Below the pieces are notes generated by a model. It was given only the letters and a program-made list of their open reading frames with translations. It did not search any database and was not told where the DNA came from. A stretch of DNA of 64,000 nucleotides from Myxococcus virescens. Lineage in GTDB: Bacteria; Myxococcota; Myxococcia; Myxococcales; Myxococcaceae. This document shows positions 45,757 through 53,457 of this stretch, in pieces (the first letter of the stretch is position 1; the number at the start of each line of letters is the position of its first letter). The DNA is taken from the NCBI RefSeq assembly GCF_900101905.1, contig NZ_FNAJ01000009.1:162256-226255 (forward strand). Direction: 5' to 3'. Position numbers and translations under genes: made by a program.

Positions 45757-45917
45757 CGGGCCTCTGTACTCCGTCGCCTGGAGGCTTGGGGAATCTTCGG
45801 CCCAGAGGGGGCGGTGTCCGGCCGCCGTTGCCCCGGGGAAGCCGGCCCCCGGGCACCCAGCCTGCCCGGCCCTCCCGTGGTGGGACTTGCCCCTGCTCGG
45901 AGCGTGCCGTAAAGGCG

Positions 45918-47108
45918 ATGGCCGTGCGTAACCTCTGCCTGCGTTGCCGCCGTCCCGAGAGCGCGTGTTATTGCGCGCAACTGCCGCCCCGGCTGGAGAC
46001 TCGCACGCGCGTCGTGTTCCTCCAGCACCCGCGCGAGAGCCGCGTGGCCATTGGCACCGCGCGCATGGCGCACCTGTCGCTGAGCAACTCCGAGCTGCAT
46101 GAGGGCGTGGACTTCACCGGCCACCGGCGAATCGAGGAGCTGGCCGCGCAGCGGGACTCCGTCGCGGTGCTCTTCCCGGGCGAGGACGCCATCCCGGTGG
46201 AGGAGGCGCGGCTGAATCCTCCCAAGACGCTCATCGTCGTGGACGGCACCTGGCCGCAGGCAAAGAAGGTCGTGTCGCGCAACCCGGTGCTGGCCGGGCT
46301 GCCGCGCATCGGCTTCGTGCCGCGCCGGCCCAGCAACTACCGCATCCGCGCGGAGCCCGCGGACCACTGCGTGTCCACCATCGAGGCGGTGGTGGAGATG
46401 CTGGGCATCCTGGAAGGGGACCCCGCGCGCTTCGACACGATGCTGCGGGCCTTCGAGTACATGGTGGATACGCAGTTGGAGCGGCAATCCACGCGCACCT
46501 CACCCAATCGGCGCCGCATCTACTTCGGGCCGTGGCGTCCACCGCTGGAGCTGCGCTCGCTGGCGGAGCGCTTCGAGAAGCTCGTCGTCTTCTACGGCGA
46601 GGCGAACGCGCACCCCGCGGGCGGCGAGGAGATTCCCACCGAGCTGGTGCACGCGGTGGCGTGCCGTCCGGCCACGGGCGAGCGCTTCGAGGCCATCATC
46701 GCGCCGGAGCAGCCCCTGGCCTACAGCACGCCGCTGCACGTGGAGTTGTCGGAGGACGTCCTCCGCGCGGGCGAGCCCCGGGCCGAGGCGATGAAGCGCT
46801 TCGAGGCCTTCCTCCGCCCCGATGACGAGCTGGCGGTGTGGACCACGTTCGCGCTGGACCTGCTGTGGGCGGGCGGCATCACCCGGCGTCCGGCGAGCAG
46901 CGTGCGCCTGGCCACCGCGCGCGCGCTGAAGGGCAAGGCGGGCGGCGTGGAGCAGGCGATGACGCTGTTGCAGGGGCCGGAGTTGCCGCAGTGGGCCCCG
47001 GGCCGCGCGGGCCGGCGCATCCGCGCGCTGGAGTCCGTGGTGCGCGAGCTGGTGGCTCGAGGTAACGCCACCGAGCCGCCTCAGAAGCTGCCTCGCACGG
47101 GCAGCTGA
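45918..47108 (+). CDS. DTW-domain tRNA aminocarboxypropyltransferase with extra C-terminal domain
   Basis: A 396-residue protein. The first 200 residues are a DTW (TDD/TapT) domain: zinc-type cysteines CLRC and CYC (7, 10, 17, 19), VVDGTWPQAKK (residues about 108-117, the DxTW motif) and RRPSNYRIRAEPADHCVSTIEAV. The enzymes install acp3U in tRNA from SAM. E. coli TapT is about 230 residues, so some 195 residues are extra here. That part (LAERFEKLVVFYGEANAHPAGG, HAVACRPATGERFEAIIAP, AEAMKRFEAFLRPDDELAVWTTFALDLL) is patterned like an RNase H-fold DEDD exonuclease, but the acidic metal residues are not obviously conserved. Function of the tail unknown. Confidence 0.8.
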   Translation: MAVRNLCLRCRRPESACYCAQLPPRLETRTRVVFLQHPRESRVAIGTARMAHLSLSNSELHEGVDFTGHRRIEELAAQRDSVAVLFPGEDAIPVEEARLNPPKTLIVVDGTWPQAKKVVSRNPVLAGLPRIGFVPRRPSNYRIRAEPADHCVSTIEAVVEMLGILEGDPARFDTMLRAFEYMVDTQLERQSTRTSPNRRRIYFGPWRPPLELRSLAERFEKLVVFYGEANAHPAGGEEIPTELVHAVACRPATGERFEAIIAPEQPLAYSTPLHVELSEDVLRAGEPRAEAMKRFEAFLRPDDELAVWTTFALDLLWAGGITRRPASSVRLATARALKGKAGGVEQAMTLLQGPELPQWAPGRAGRRIRALESVVRELVARGNATEPPQKLPRTGS

Positions 47109-47141
47109 GTCCGAGGCCCGTTCCCGTCCGCGCCGTGCGTC

Positions 47142-47177
47142 GCGGGCGGGCACATGGGGCCGTCGTCTCCCGCCCGC
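47142..47177. terminator. Inverted repeat between converging genes
   Basis: GCGGGCGGG (47142-47150) and CCCGCCCGC (47169-47177) pair around an 18-base loop, between the stop of the DTW gene and the stop of the anti-sigma gene. It may serve both strands. Confidence 0.45.
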
Positions 47178-47178
47178 C

Positions 47179-48822
47179 TCAGGGCAGCAGGCCCGTCCTG
47201 GCCTCCTTGGCGTAGCGCCCTCGCGGGAAGTCGTTGAGGTACTGGCGGTATTCGTCCTTGGCCCGGTGCGATTCGAGCTTCTCCTCGAAGCACCGCGCGC
47301 GCAGGTAGCGCGCCTGCTCGCGGTGGGACGCCCTTGGGCTGCGCTGGGCAATCTCGTCCAGGCCTACCAGGAAGCTCTCGCACTTGCGCGAGTTCACCTT
47401 GAGCCGGGCGTAGCCCAGGAATCGCTCGTCGGCGTCCTTGGACATCAGCGCCATGGGAATCAACGGCTCGCGCTGCTTCGGTGTTTGCTTCGCCACGGCC
47501 TCCGGAGGCGGCTGGGGCTCCGGCGCGGGCGGCCTGGGGACGTTCACCGACGGCACGGGGTAGGGCGCGAACTCGTGGTTCGGGTCCACGGGGGCCGGGG
47601 GCGCGGTCGGGGTGCTTCCCGCGGCGGCCACGGGGGCCAGGGCATTCGCCGGTGGCGGCGCGGGCTCGGGCGCCGGGGCTTCACCGATGGGCTCCTGCGG
47701 CGTGGGCGCCACCGCCGCCACCGCGCCTGGCGTCATGGGGGCGGGCCGAGCGCTGATGGGGCGGGGCGGGCTCACGGGGACTTCGTCCACCGGAGCCCGG
47801 AGCTCCGCGATGGCCCGCAGGTCCGGCTTCGACATCTTCCGCGGGTTCAGCGTGTGCTTCTCCGCGTGCAGTTCCACCCGCTCGCCAGGCCCGACCCGCC
47901 GCGGCGGCTGACCCTCTGCCTCGACGCGGACCTGCCCTTCCGCGACGGCCACGGCGGCGCCGTCCTTCGTGCGCTCCACCGTGAAGACCGTGCCCACCAC
48001 GGAGACGCGCAGGCCCGCCACCTCCACCATGAATCCTTGGCGCGCCGTGTGCGAGGCCTCGACGGACAGGCGTCCCTTGTTCACGGTGAGGTGCACATCG
48101 CGCGGCTCCGCGCGGGACAGCTCGACCTCCGAGCCCGCCGACAGCCGAACGCGGCTCTCATCCGGCAGCCGAAGCAACGCACTGGAGCGCGCGGGCGTCC
48201 GCACCGCCACGCCTGAACGCAGCCGCATGCCAGGCTTGAGCGCGCGCTCCGTGCCTCCCGCTTCGCGCAGGATGGCACCCGCGACGGCGACCCGTTCTGT
48301 CTCCGTGGTGGCGTCGAGCTTCTCCGCTGCATTCGTGGGGACAGACGGCTCGCTGCCGGTCGCGGCGTGAGCGGCGGTCTCCGGAGCCTGCGGCACCGTG
48401 GGAACCGCGTCACCTCCGTTCGACGGAACGGAGGCACCCGACGCAGGAGCAGAGGGGGCATCCCCCCGAGCCACGTGCGCTCCGCTCTCGTCCATTGCCC
48501 GGGGAGCGCGAACCATCCAGAACGCCAGCATTGCCGCGCAGACGCCCGCGAGCGCCACGACCCACGGCCAGCGGGCGCTGGGCGCGCTGCGCACCATGCG
48601 CCGAGCCGCTTCCGCGCGAAGTCCTTCGCTCATGGCGTCCGTGCGCGGCGCGGGCAGGGTGCCGCGGCCCTCGTGGAGGACAGCGCGGGACTGCCGCACC
48701 TGCTCCAGCGCCTGGGCACATTCGGAGCAGGTGGCGACGTGCGCCTCCACCCGTCCGCTCGCATCTGCGTCCAACTCGCCCGCGGCCAGGGCCCACAGGG
48801 AGTGGTGCTCATGTCGCGCCAT
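47179..48822 (-). CDS. Anti-sigma factor: zinc-finger, FecR domain and Pro-rich repeats
   Basis: A 547-residue membrane protein. The cytoplasmic N-terminus has an HxxxCxxC zinc-binding anti-sigma motif (EAHVATCSECAQAL). One membrane helix (WPWVVALAGVCAAMLAFWMV, about 88-107) leads to a periplasmic part with a FecR-type domain (MRLRSGVAVRTPARSSALLRLPDESRVRLSAGSEVEL, VNKGRLSVEA, FMVEVAGLRVSVVGTVFTVE). A long Pro/Ala linker (residues about 355-450) and a short TPR-like end follow. The start codon lies inside the sigma gene (overlap about 14 bases), so the two are coupled. It probably sequesters the sigma factor until an envelope signal arrives. Confidence 0.85.
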   Translation of the reverse strand: MARHEHHSLWALAAGELDADASGRVEAHVATCSECAQALEQVRQSRAVLHEGRGTLPAPRTDAMSEGLRAEAARRMVRSAPSARWPWVVALAGVCAAMLAFWMVRAPRAMDESGAHVARGDAPSAPASGASVPSNGGDAVPTVPQAPETAAHAATGSEPSVPTNAAEKLDATTETERVAVAGAILREAGGTERALKPGMRLRSGVAVRTPARSSALLRLPDESRVRLSAGSEVELSRAEPRDVHLTVNKGRLSVEASHTARQGFMVEVAGLRVSVVGTVFTVERTKDGAAVAVAEGQVRVEAEGQPPRRVGPGERVELHAEKHTLNPRKMSKPDLRAIAELRAPVDEVPVSPPRPISARPAPMTPGAVAAVAPTPQEPIGEAPAPEPAPPPANALAPVAAAGSTPTAPPAPVDPNHEFAPYPVPSVNVPRPPAPEPQPPPEAVAKQTPKQREPLIPMALMSKDADERFLGYARLKVNSRKCESFLVGLDEIAQRSPRASHREQARYLRARCFEEKLESHRAKDEYRQYLNDFPRGRYAKEARTGLLP

Positions 48823-49408
48823 GGAAGCCTCCGGGACGGTTGGCGCCGAGCAGTCGCTGCATGGCTTCGTTGAACTCCAGCCGCGCATGGTGGAGGCGGC
48901 TGCGGACGGTGTTGGGTGAGCTGCCCACGGCGTCGGCAATCTCGTCCGGGCTCATTCCACACAGCTCGTAGTACACGAAGACGATGCGCTTCTTGGGCTT
49001 CAGCCGTTCCAGCGCCAGCTCCACCAGCCGGGCCGCCTGACGCCGCGAGGCCACCCGCTCAGGGTCGTCTCCTTCCGCCGCCGGTTCTGGGAGCTCCCAG
49101 ACGGGGTCCTCCGGCCGGCGCCGCTTCCAGCGCAGGTGGGACAGGGCCACGTTGGAGCACACGCGATAGAAGAAGGTCCGGAATCGGGACTCACCCCGGT
49201 AGCTCTTCACGGCTGTCAGCAGCCGGAGATAGGCCTCCTGGAGCAGGTCCTCCACGTCCACGCGGTTGCCGACCAGGTGCCACAAGGTGCGGGAGGCATC
49301 CGCCTGCGTGAGCGCATAGAGCTGTTCGAATGCCGTCAGGTCGCCCTCCTGGATGCGCCGGACCAGTGCCTGGAGCCGCACCTCGTCCTGGGCGGGAACG
49401 CCGGACAC
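48809..49408 (-). CDS. ECF RNA polymerase sigma factor
   Basis: A 199-residue sigma-70 family factor. Region 2 reads RIQEGDLTAFEQLYALTQADASRTLWHLVGNRVDVEDLLQEAYLRLLTAVKSYRGESRFRTFFYRVCSNVALSHLR, with the DLLQEAYLR core. Region 4 reads LERLKPKKRIVFVYYELCGMSPDEIADAVGSSPNTVRSRLHHAR. I placed the start at GTG 49408 because AAGGGA lies seven bases upstream and the protein then has normal ECF length; longer frames upstream are not conserved. Promoter specificity is unknown. It is co-encoded with the anti-sigma gene and divergent from a cysteine-rich lipoprotein. Confidence 0.88.
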   Translation of the reverse strand: MSGVPAQDEVRLQALVRRIQEGDLTAFEQLYALTQADASRTLWHLVGNRVDVEDLLQEAYLRLLTAVKSYRGESRFRTFFYRVCSNVALSHLRWKRRRPEDPVWELPEPAAEGDDPERVASRRQAARLVELALERLKPKKRIVFVYYELCGMSPDEIADAVGSSPNTVRSRLHHARLEFNEAMQRLLGANRPGGFHGAT

Positions 49409-49713
49409 GTCGCGTCCCTTTCGCTCCTCGGGGAGGTGGGTGACGTGCGCGAATGAGCGGGCTCCACGCAGGAACACCAGGGGTTCTCCCTCGAGGGGTG
49501 GTCGGGGTCCGGCGCGGTGCGAGCCCGGCCCGGTGACCGACTGAAAGGTCCAGGCCACTACATACCTCCATGGCCATGGGTCTCCGGAAAGACGAAAGCC
49601 GATCAAATAAATTTTTTGATCATCCGTCTGCGCTACGGAGTCCATCGCTGCTGAAACCGGAAAGCACCCCCGGTGGCCGGACCGGTACCCCTGAGTTCTC
49701 GGAGTCCCCACTC
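49409..49713. other. Divergent intergenic region of the ECF sigma factor
   Basis: About 305 bases between the sigma factor start and the Cys-rich lipoprotein start. Its one striking element is the AT-rich palindrome at 49601-49621. No confident -35/-10 hexamers were assigned on either strand. Confidence 0.6.
49601..49621. promoter_or_regulatory. AT-rich inverted repeat GATCAAA-N7-TTTGATC
   Basis: Perfect 7-bp arms surround TAAATTT in an otherwise GC-rich window; 17 of the 21 bases are A or T. It lies 93 bases upstream of the lipoprotein ATG and 193 bases from the sigma start. The location suggests an operator or the ECF-dependent promoter area. Confidence 0.5.
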
Positions 49714-50901
49714 ATGCGGAACACCCCCATACGTAGCCTCATGTGGCTGCCGTTGCTCGCCGTCCTCGCCGTCCTCCCGGGCTGCATCGTCCATGGAGAG
49801 GATGACTGGTACGACGACTACGACGACGACATCTGCTACTGCTCCTCCGACAAGGATTGCAGCACCGGTGAGAGCTGCCGCAGCGGCGTCTGTCGGACCG
49901 TTCCACCGGGCTCGGGCGAGTGTTCCTCCTCCCTGGACTGCCCCGGGTCCCAGATCTGCATCAACAGCGTCTGCTCGCAGTTCTGCTCGCGTGACTCCGA
50001 CTGCGGTTCGGGCCAGCGGTGCGACGACCGCTACTGCGTTGGGACCGGCGGGACGCGCCCGGACGCGGGTTCTGATGGCGGGACGCGCCCGGATTCGGGG
50101 ACGGACGGGGGGACGCGTCCAGATGCTGGCTCCGACGGCGGGACGCGCCCGGATGCGGGCGTGGACGGGGGTTCTCCTCAGCTGTGCCGGGTGAACATGG
50201 ATTGCGGTACGGGGAACTACTGCATCAACAACCAGTGCATCCGCGGCTGCTATGACGATTCCTGGTGCGATGCCAAGGACACCTGCGTGAGCGGCCTGTG
50301 CCGTCCGCGCCCGGTGGACCCGAACACCTGCTCCACCGCGGCGGACTGCTCCGGCGGGAAGGACTGCGTGGATGGCCAGTGCCGCGCGGCTTGCGACTCC
50401 ACCACCCAGTGCCCGGACGACTACAGCTGCCAGATTGGCTACTGCATGCCCATTCCGGATGGGGGCCAGTGCCGCGCCAACTGCGAGTGCCCCGCCGGCC
50501 AGGTCTGCTTCAATGGCCAGTGCAAGCCGCCGCAGCCGGACCCGGGCCAGACGTGCGTGGCCAACTGCGACTGCCCCTCGGGTGAGGTCTGCACCAACGG
50601 TTACTGCCGTCCGCCGGCCCCCCCGCCGGACGCGGGCACGGGCACGGCCTGCCAGGCCAACTGCGACTGCCCGTCGGGCGAGGTCTGCTCCAACGGCCAG
50701 TGCAAGGTGCCGCCGCCTCCTCCGGTGCAGGATGCCGGGACGTCCACCCCGGTGTGCCGCGCCAACTGCGAGTGCCCGTCCGGTCAGGTCTGCACGGACG
50801 GCGTCTGCAAGCCCGTCAACACGGGCAGCGGCAACAGCTGTCAGGCCACCTGCGAGTGCCCCGCCGGCGAGCGCTGCATCGACAACGTCTGCTGGCTGTA
50901 G
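49714..50901 (+). CDS. Cysteine-rich repeat lipoprotein
   Basis: A 395-residue exported protein. The signal LWLPLLAVLAVLPGC-like leader (MWLPLLAVLAVLPGC) carries the lipobox. An acidic Asp/Tyr patch follows (DDWYDDYDDD). The rest consists of disulfide-type modules with the pattern C-x4/5-C-x-G-x2-C-x-N/D-x2-C, for example CDCPSGEVCTNGYC, CECPSGQVCTDGVC and CECPAGERCIDNVC, arranged about eight times with Pro-rich spacers. A 10-residue GGTRPDAGSD repeat sits at about 113-152. It resembles myxobacterial adhesive or matrix-like surface proteins. Ribosome site GGAG. Divergence from the ECF sigma factor suggests it may be a target of that factor, which is inference. Confidence 0.83.
   Translation: MRNTPIRSLMWLPLLAVLAVLPGCIVHGEDDWYDDYDDDICYCSSDKDCSTGESCRSGVCRTVPPGSGECSSSLDCPGSQICINSVCSQFCSRDSDCGSGQRCDDRYCVGTGGTRPDAGSDGGTRPDSGTDGGTRPDAGSDGGTRPDAGVDGGSPQLCRVNMDCGTGNYCINNQCIRGCYDDSWCDAKDTCVSGLCRPRPVDPNTCSTAADCSGGKDCVDGQCRAACDSTTQCPDDYSCQIGYCMPIPDGGQCRANCECPAGQVCFNGQCKPPQPDPGQTCVANCDCPSGEVCTNGYCRPPAPPPDAGTGTACQANCDCPSGEVCSNGQCKVPPPPPVQDAGTSTPVCRANCECPSGQVCTDGVCKPVNTGSGNSCQATCECPAGERCIDNVCWL
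50050..50169 (+). repeat. Four 30-bp tandem repeats in the Cys-rich lipoprotein gene
   Basis: Four in-frame 30-base units encode GTRPDAGSDG-type decapeptides (GSDG, GTDG, GSDG, GVDG variants). They form a hydrophilic spacer between the two cysteine-rich halves. Slippage could change the copy number. Confidence 0.85.
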
Positions 50902-50919
50902 TCGGGACGGACGCCAGCG

Positions 50920-51906
50920 TCAGGGAGCCACCATGCGCCAGCAGCGGTGGATCTCCTTGCGCTGGAAGTCTTCGGGGATGGAGCGAGGGGTGATTTCCTC
51001 CACCTCCATCCCGCGCGTGGCCTTCGGCTCCAACTGGAACCCCAGGAAGTTGTTGGAGAAGTAGAGGACGCCACCGGGCGCGAGCAGCGCCCGGATGGCG
51101 GCCAGCAGGCGCGGGTGGTCGCGCTGCACGTTGAAGCTGCCCGACATCTTCTTCGACGTGGAGAAGGACGGCGGGTCGCACACCACCAGGTCGTACCGCT
51201 CTGGCGCGTCGGCCTGGGCCTCCACCCAGGCCTTGGCATCCGCGCGCACCAGCGTGTGCCGCGCGTTGGCCAGGCCGTTGAGGTCCAGGTTGTCCTCGGC
51301 CCAGTCCAGGTAGGTGTTGGACAGGTCCACCGTCATCGTGCTCGCGGCGCCTCCCGCGGCGGCGTAGACGGTGAAGGCCCCGGTGTACGCGAAGAGGTTG
51401 AGGAAGCGCTTGCCCCGGGCCTCCTCCCGCACGCGCGCGCGGGTGTTGCGGTGGTCCATGAAGAGGCCGGTGTCCAGGTAGTCGCCCAGGTTCACCCAGA
51501 ACTTCAGGCCCTGCTCCTCCACCACGATGCGCCCGCTGTCCTGGCCCACCCGGCCGTACTGCGAGCGGCCCCAGGGCTGGGGCGTGTGCGTCTTCACGAA
51601 GATGCGCTCGGAGGGAACGGCCAGCACCTGCGTCACCGCGGCCAGGACTTCCTCCCGCTGCGTGTCCGCGGCACCGGAGGCGATGGCGCGCCGCCGGGGG
51701 TATTCCACGACGTGGACGCGGTCGCCGTAGACGTCGATGGCGTACGGGTACTCGGGGATGTCCCTGTCGTAGACGCGGAAGGCCGTCAGGCCCTGTGTCC
51801 GGGCCCACTTCCGGAAGCGCTTGTCCCCCTTGCGCAGGCGGTTGGCGAACATGCCCTCGGGGCCGGTTGCGTCGTGAGAGCCATGCGTACCTTGTGTGTC
51901 AGCCAT
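50920..51906 (-). CDS. RlmK-type 23S rRNA methyltransferase
   Basis: A 328-residue SAM-dependent methyltransferase similar to the C-terminal (RlmK) half of E. coli RlmL, which makes m7G2069. Shared blocks: FANRLRKGDKRFRKWARTQGL, VYDRDIPEYPYAIDVYGD, VNLGDYLDTGLFMDHR, FLNLFAYTGAFTVYAAAGGA (SAM motif I), VCDPPSFSTSKKM (motif IV) and FSNNFLGFQ. Thus it is a stand-alone RlmK without the RlmL N-terminal THUMP domain. ATG 51906 has GGAAGGA about nine bases upstream; a longer version adding 22 residues is less likely. Its start overlaps that of the divergent UdgX gene. It converges on the Cys-rich lipoprotein. Confidence 0.87.
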   Translation of the reverse strand: MADTQGTHGSHDATGPEGMFANRLRKGDKRFRKWARTQGLTAFRVYDRDIPEYPYAIDVYGDRVHVVEYPRRRAIASGAADTQREEVLAAVTQVLAVPSERIFVKTHTPQPWGRSQYGRVGQDSGRIVVEEQGLKFWVNLGDYLDTGLFMDHRNTRARVREEARGKRFLNLFAYTGAFTVYAAAGGAASTMTVDLSNTYLDWAEDNLDLNGLANARHTLVRADAKAWVEAQADAPERYDLVVCDPPSFSTSKKMSGSFNVQRDHPRLLAAIRALLAPGGVLYFSNNFLGFQLEPKATRGMEVEEITPRSIPEDFQRKEIHRCWRMVAP

Positions 51907-52594
51907 GCCCAAGCGTCCTTCCGTCCAGACCACCGCGGCCCCCCTCATCCCTGAGTCTCCGACGTACGACAAGCTCCGAAAGGCGGCCGCGGGGTGTCAG
52001 GCCTGCCCGCTGTGGCGCACGGGCACCCAGACTGTCTTTGGCGAATCCGAGGGCCAGCCGCGCCCCGGCCCCCGGGTGATGCTGGTGGGGGAGCAGCCGG
52101 GAGACCAGGAGGACCGGGCCGGCAGGCCCTTCGTGGGCCCCTCCGGACGGCTGCTGGACGAGGCGCTGGAGGCCGCTGGAATCGACCGCGCGCAGGTGTA
52201 CGTCACCAATACGGTGAAGCACTTCAAGTGGACTGGCCAGGGGCCCCGGCGCATCCACGCGAAGCCGACCACGACGGAGATTCGCGCCTGCCTGCCGTGG
52301 CTGGAGGCGGAGATTCGTGTGTTCCGCCCGGACGTCCTCGTCTGCCTGGGGGCCACCGCGGCGCAGGCGCTGCTGGGCAAGGCGTTCCGGGTGACGCAGT
52401 CTCGCGGGCAGCCGCTGGCGTCGGAATGGGCGCGGGTGGTGGTGGCCACGGTGCACCCGTCTTCCATCCTCCGCGCGCCGGACCCTCGGGCGAAGGAGGC
52501 CGCTCTGGAGGCCTTCGTGGACGACTTGCGCCAGGTGGCGCGCATCATCCACGGCCTGTCGGAAGGGGAGGGCGCGCACGCGCCCATGTCGTAG
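51905..52594 (+). CDS. udgX: UdgX-type uracil-DNA binding/glycosylase protein
   Basis: A 229-residue protein of the uracil-DNA glycosylase superfamily. CQACPLWRTGTQTVFGE (Cys31, Cys34) and later Cys129 and Cys147 supply the Fe-S cluster cysteines of the family 4 type. GEQPGDQEDRAGRPFVGPSG is the UdgX active-site motif A with Gln. VKHFKWTGQGPRRIHAKP carries the RRIH loop, whose His118 corresponds to the histidine that traps uracil-DNA covalently in M. smegmatis UdgX. VHPSSILRAPD is motif 2. No ribosome site precedes ATG 51905; GTG 51896, three codons earlier, is an alternative. It overlaps divergently with RlmK. Confidence 0.9.
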   Translation: MPKRPSVQTTAAPLIPESPTYDKLRKAAAGCQACPLWRTGTQTVFGESEGQPRPGPRVMLVGEQPGDQEDRAGRPFVGPSGRLLDEALEAAGIDRAQVYVTNTVKHFKWTGQGPRRIHAKPTTTEIRACLPWLEAEIRVFRPDVLVCLGATAAQALLGKAFRVTQSRGQPLASEWARVVVATVHPSSILRAPDPRAKEAALEAFVDDLRQVARIIHGLSEGEGAHAPMS

Positions 52595-52649
52595 GGAAGC
52601 ACCGCGGCGGGATTGCGGTCCGGACGCGAGGGAAGAAGACTCCGCCGCC

Positions 52650-53411
52650 ATGAGCGTGCGCGTCGAGAAGAACGGCCTCGTCACCACCGTCATCCTGGAC
52701 CGCCCGGAGGTGCGCAACGCCGTGGATGGCGCCACCGCCCAGTCCCTGGCGGAGGCCTTCCGTGCCTTCGACGCGGACCCGGACGCGCGGGTGGGCGTGC
52801 TCCATGGAGAAGGGGGCACCTTCTGCGCCGGGGCGGACCTGAAGGCCGTCTCCGAGGGCCGGATGCCCCGTTTGGAGCTGGATGGGGATGGTCCCATGGG
52901 CCCCTCGCGCATGGTGCTGTCCAAGCCCGTCATCGCGTCCATTGGCGGCCATGCCGTGGCGGGCGGCTTGGAGCTGGCGCTGTGGTGTGATTTGCGCGTG
53001 GCCGAGGAGGATGCCGTCCTGGGCGTCTTCTGCCGCCGCTGGGGCGTGCCCCTCATCGACGGGGGGACGGTGCGGCTGCCCCGGCTCATTGGCCTTTCGC
53101 GCGCGCTGGACCTCATCCTCACGGGCCGGCCTGTCTCCGCCCAGGAGGCGCTGGCCATGGGGCTGGTCAACCGCGTGGTGCCCCGGGGGCAGTCGCGCGA
53201 GGCCGCGGAGGCCCTGGCGCGCGAGGTGGCCGCCTTCCCGCAGGCGTGCATGAACGCGGACCGGCGCTCCGCCTACACCCAGGCGGGGCTGGGCACCGAG
53301 GAGGCACTGCGTCAAGAGTTCGCCCGCGGTGTCAAGGTCCTGGAGTCGGAGTCCATTGCCGGCGCCACGCGTTTTGCCCAAGGGGCAGGGCGTCACGGGA
53401 AGTTCGAATAG
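52650..53411 (+). CDS. Enoyl-CoA hydratase/isomerase (crotonase) family
   Basis: A 253-residue crotonase-fold protein. VILDRPEVRNAVD, GTFCAGADLKAV (oxyanion-hole region), KPVIASIGGHAVAGGLELALWCDLRVAEEDAVLG (second oxyanion-hole loop) and GGTVRLPRLIGLSRALDLILTGRPVSAQEALAMGLVNRVVP are family motifs. The typical catalytic Glu near GxxxE after GGG appears changed to Asp/Gly at IDGGTV, so the precise reaction (hydratase, isomerase or other) is not certain. It lies between the UdgX gene and the cystathionine enzyme, all plus strand. Confidence 0.86.
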   Translation: MSVRVEKNGLVTTVILDRPEVRNAVDGATAQSLAEAFRAFDADPDARVGVLHGEGGTFCAGADLKAVSEGRMPRLELDGDGPMGPSRMVLSKPVIASIGGHAVAGGLELALWCDLRVAEEDAVLGVFCRRWGVPLIDGGTVRLPRLIGLSRALDLILTGRPVSAQEALAMGLVNRVVPRGQSREAAEALAREVAAFPQACMNADRRSAYTQAGLGTEEALRQEFARGVKVLESESIAGATRFAQGAGRHGKFE

Positions 53412-53457
53412 GCGGGTCCTGCTGCGGGCAGGGAGGGACTGTGTTAGTTCCCCCGGC

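Noticed and set aside
50050..50169. Four 30-bp repeats considered as CRISPR or iteron
   Set aside because: They are directly adjacent, in frame and encode a linker peptide.
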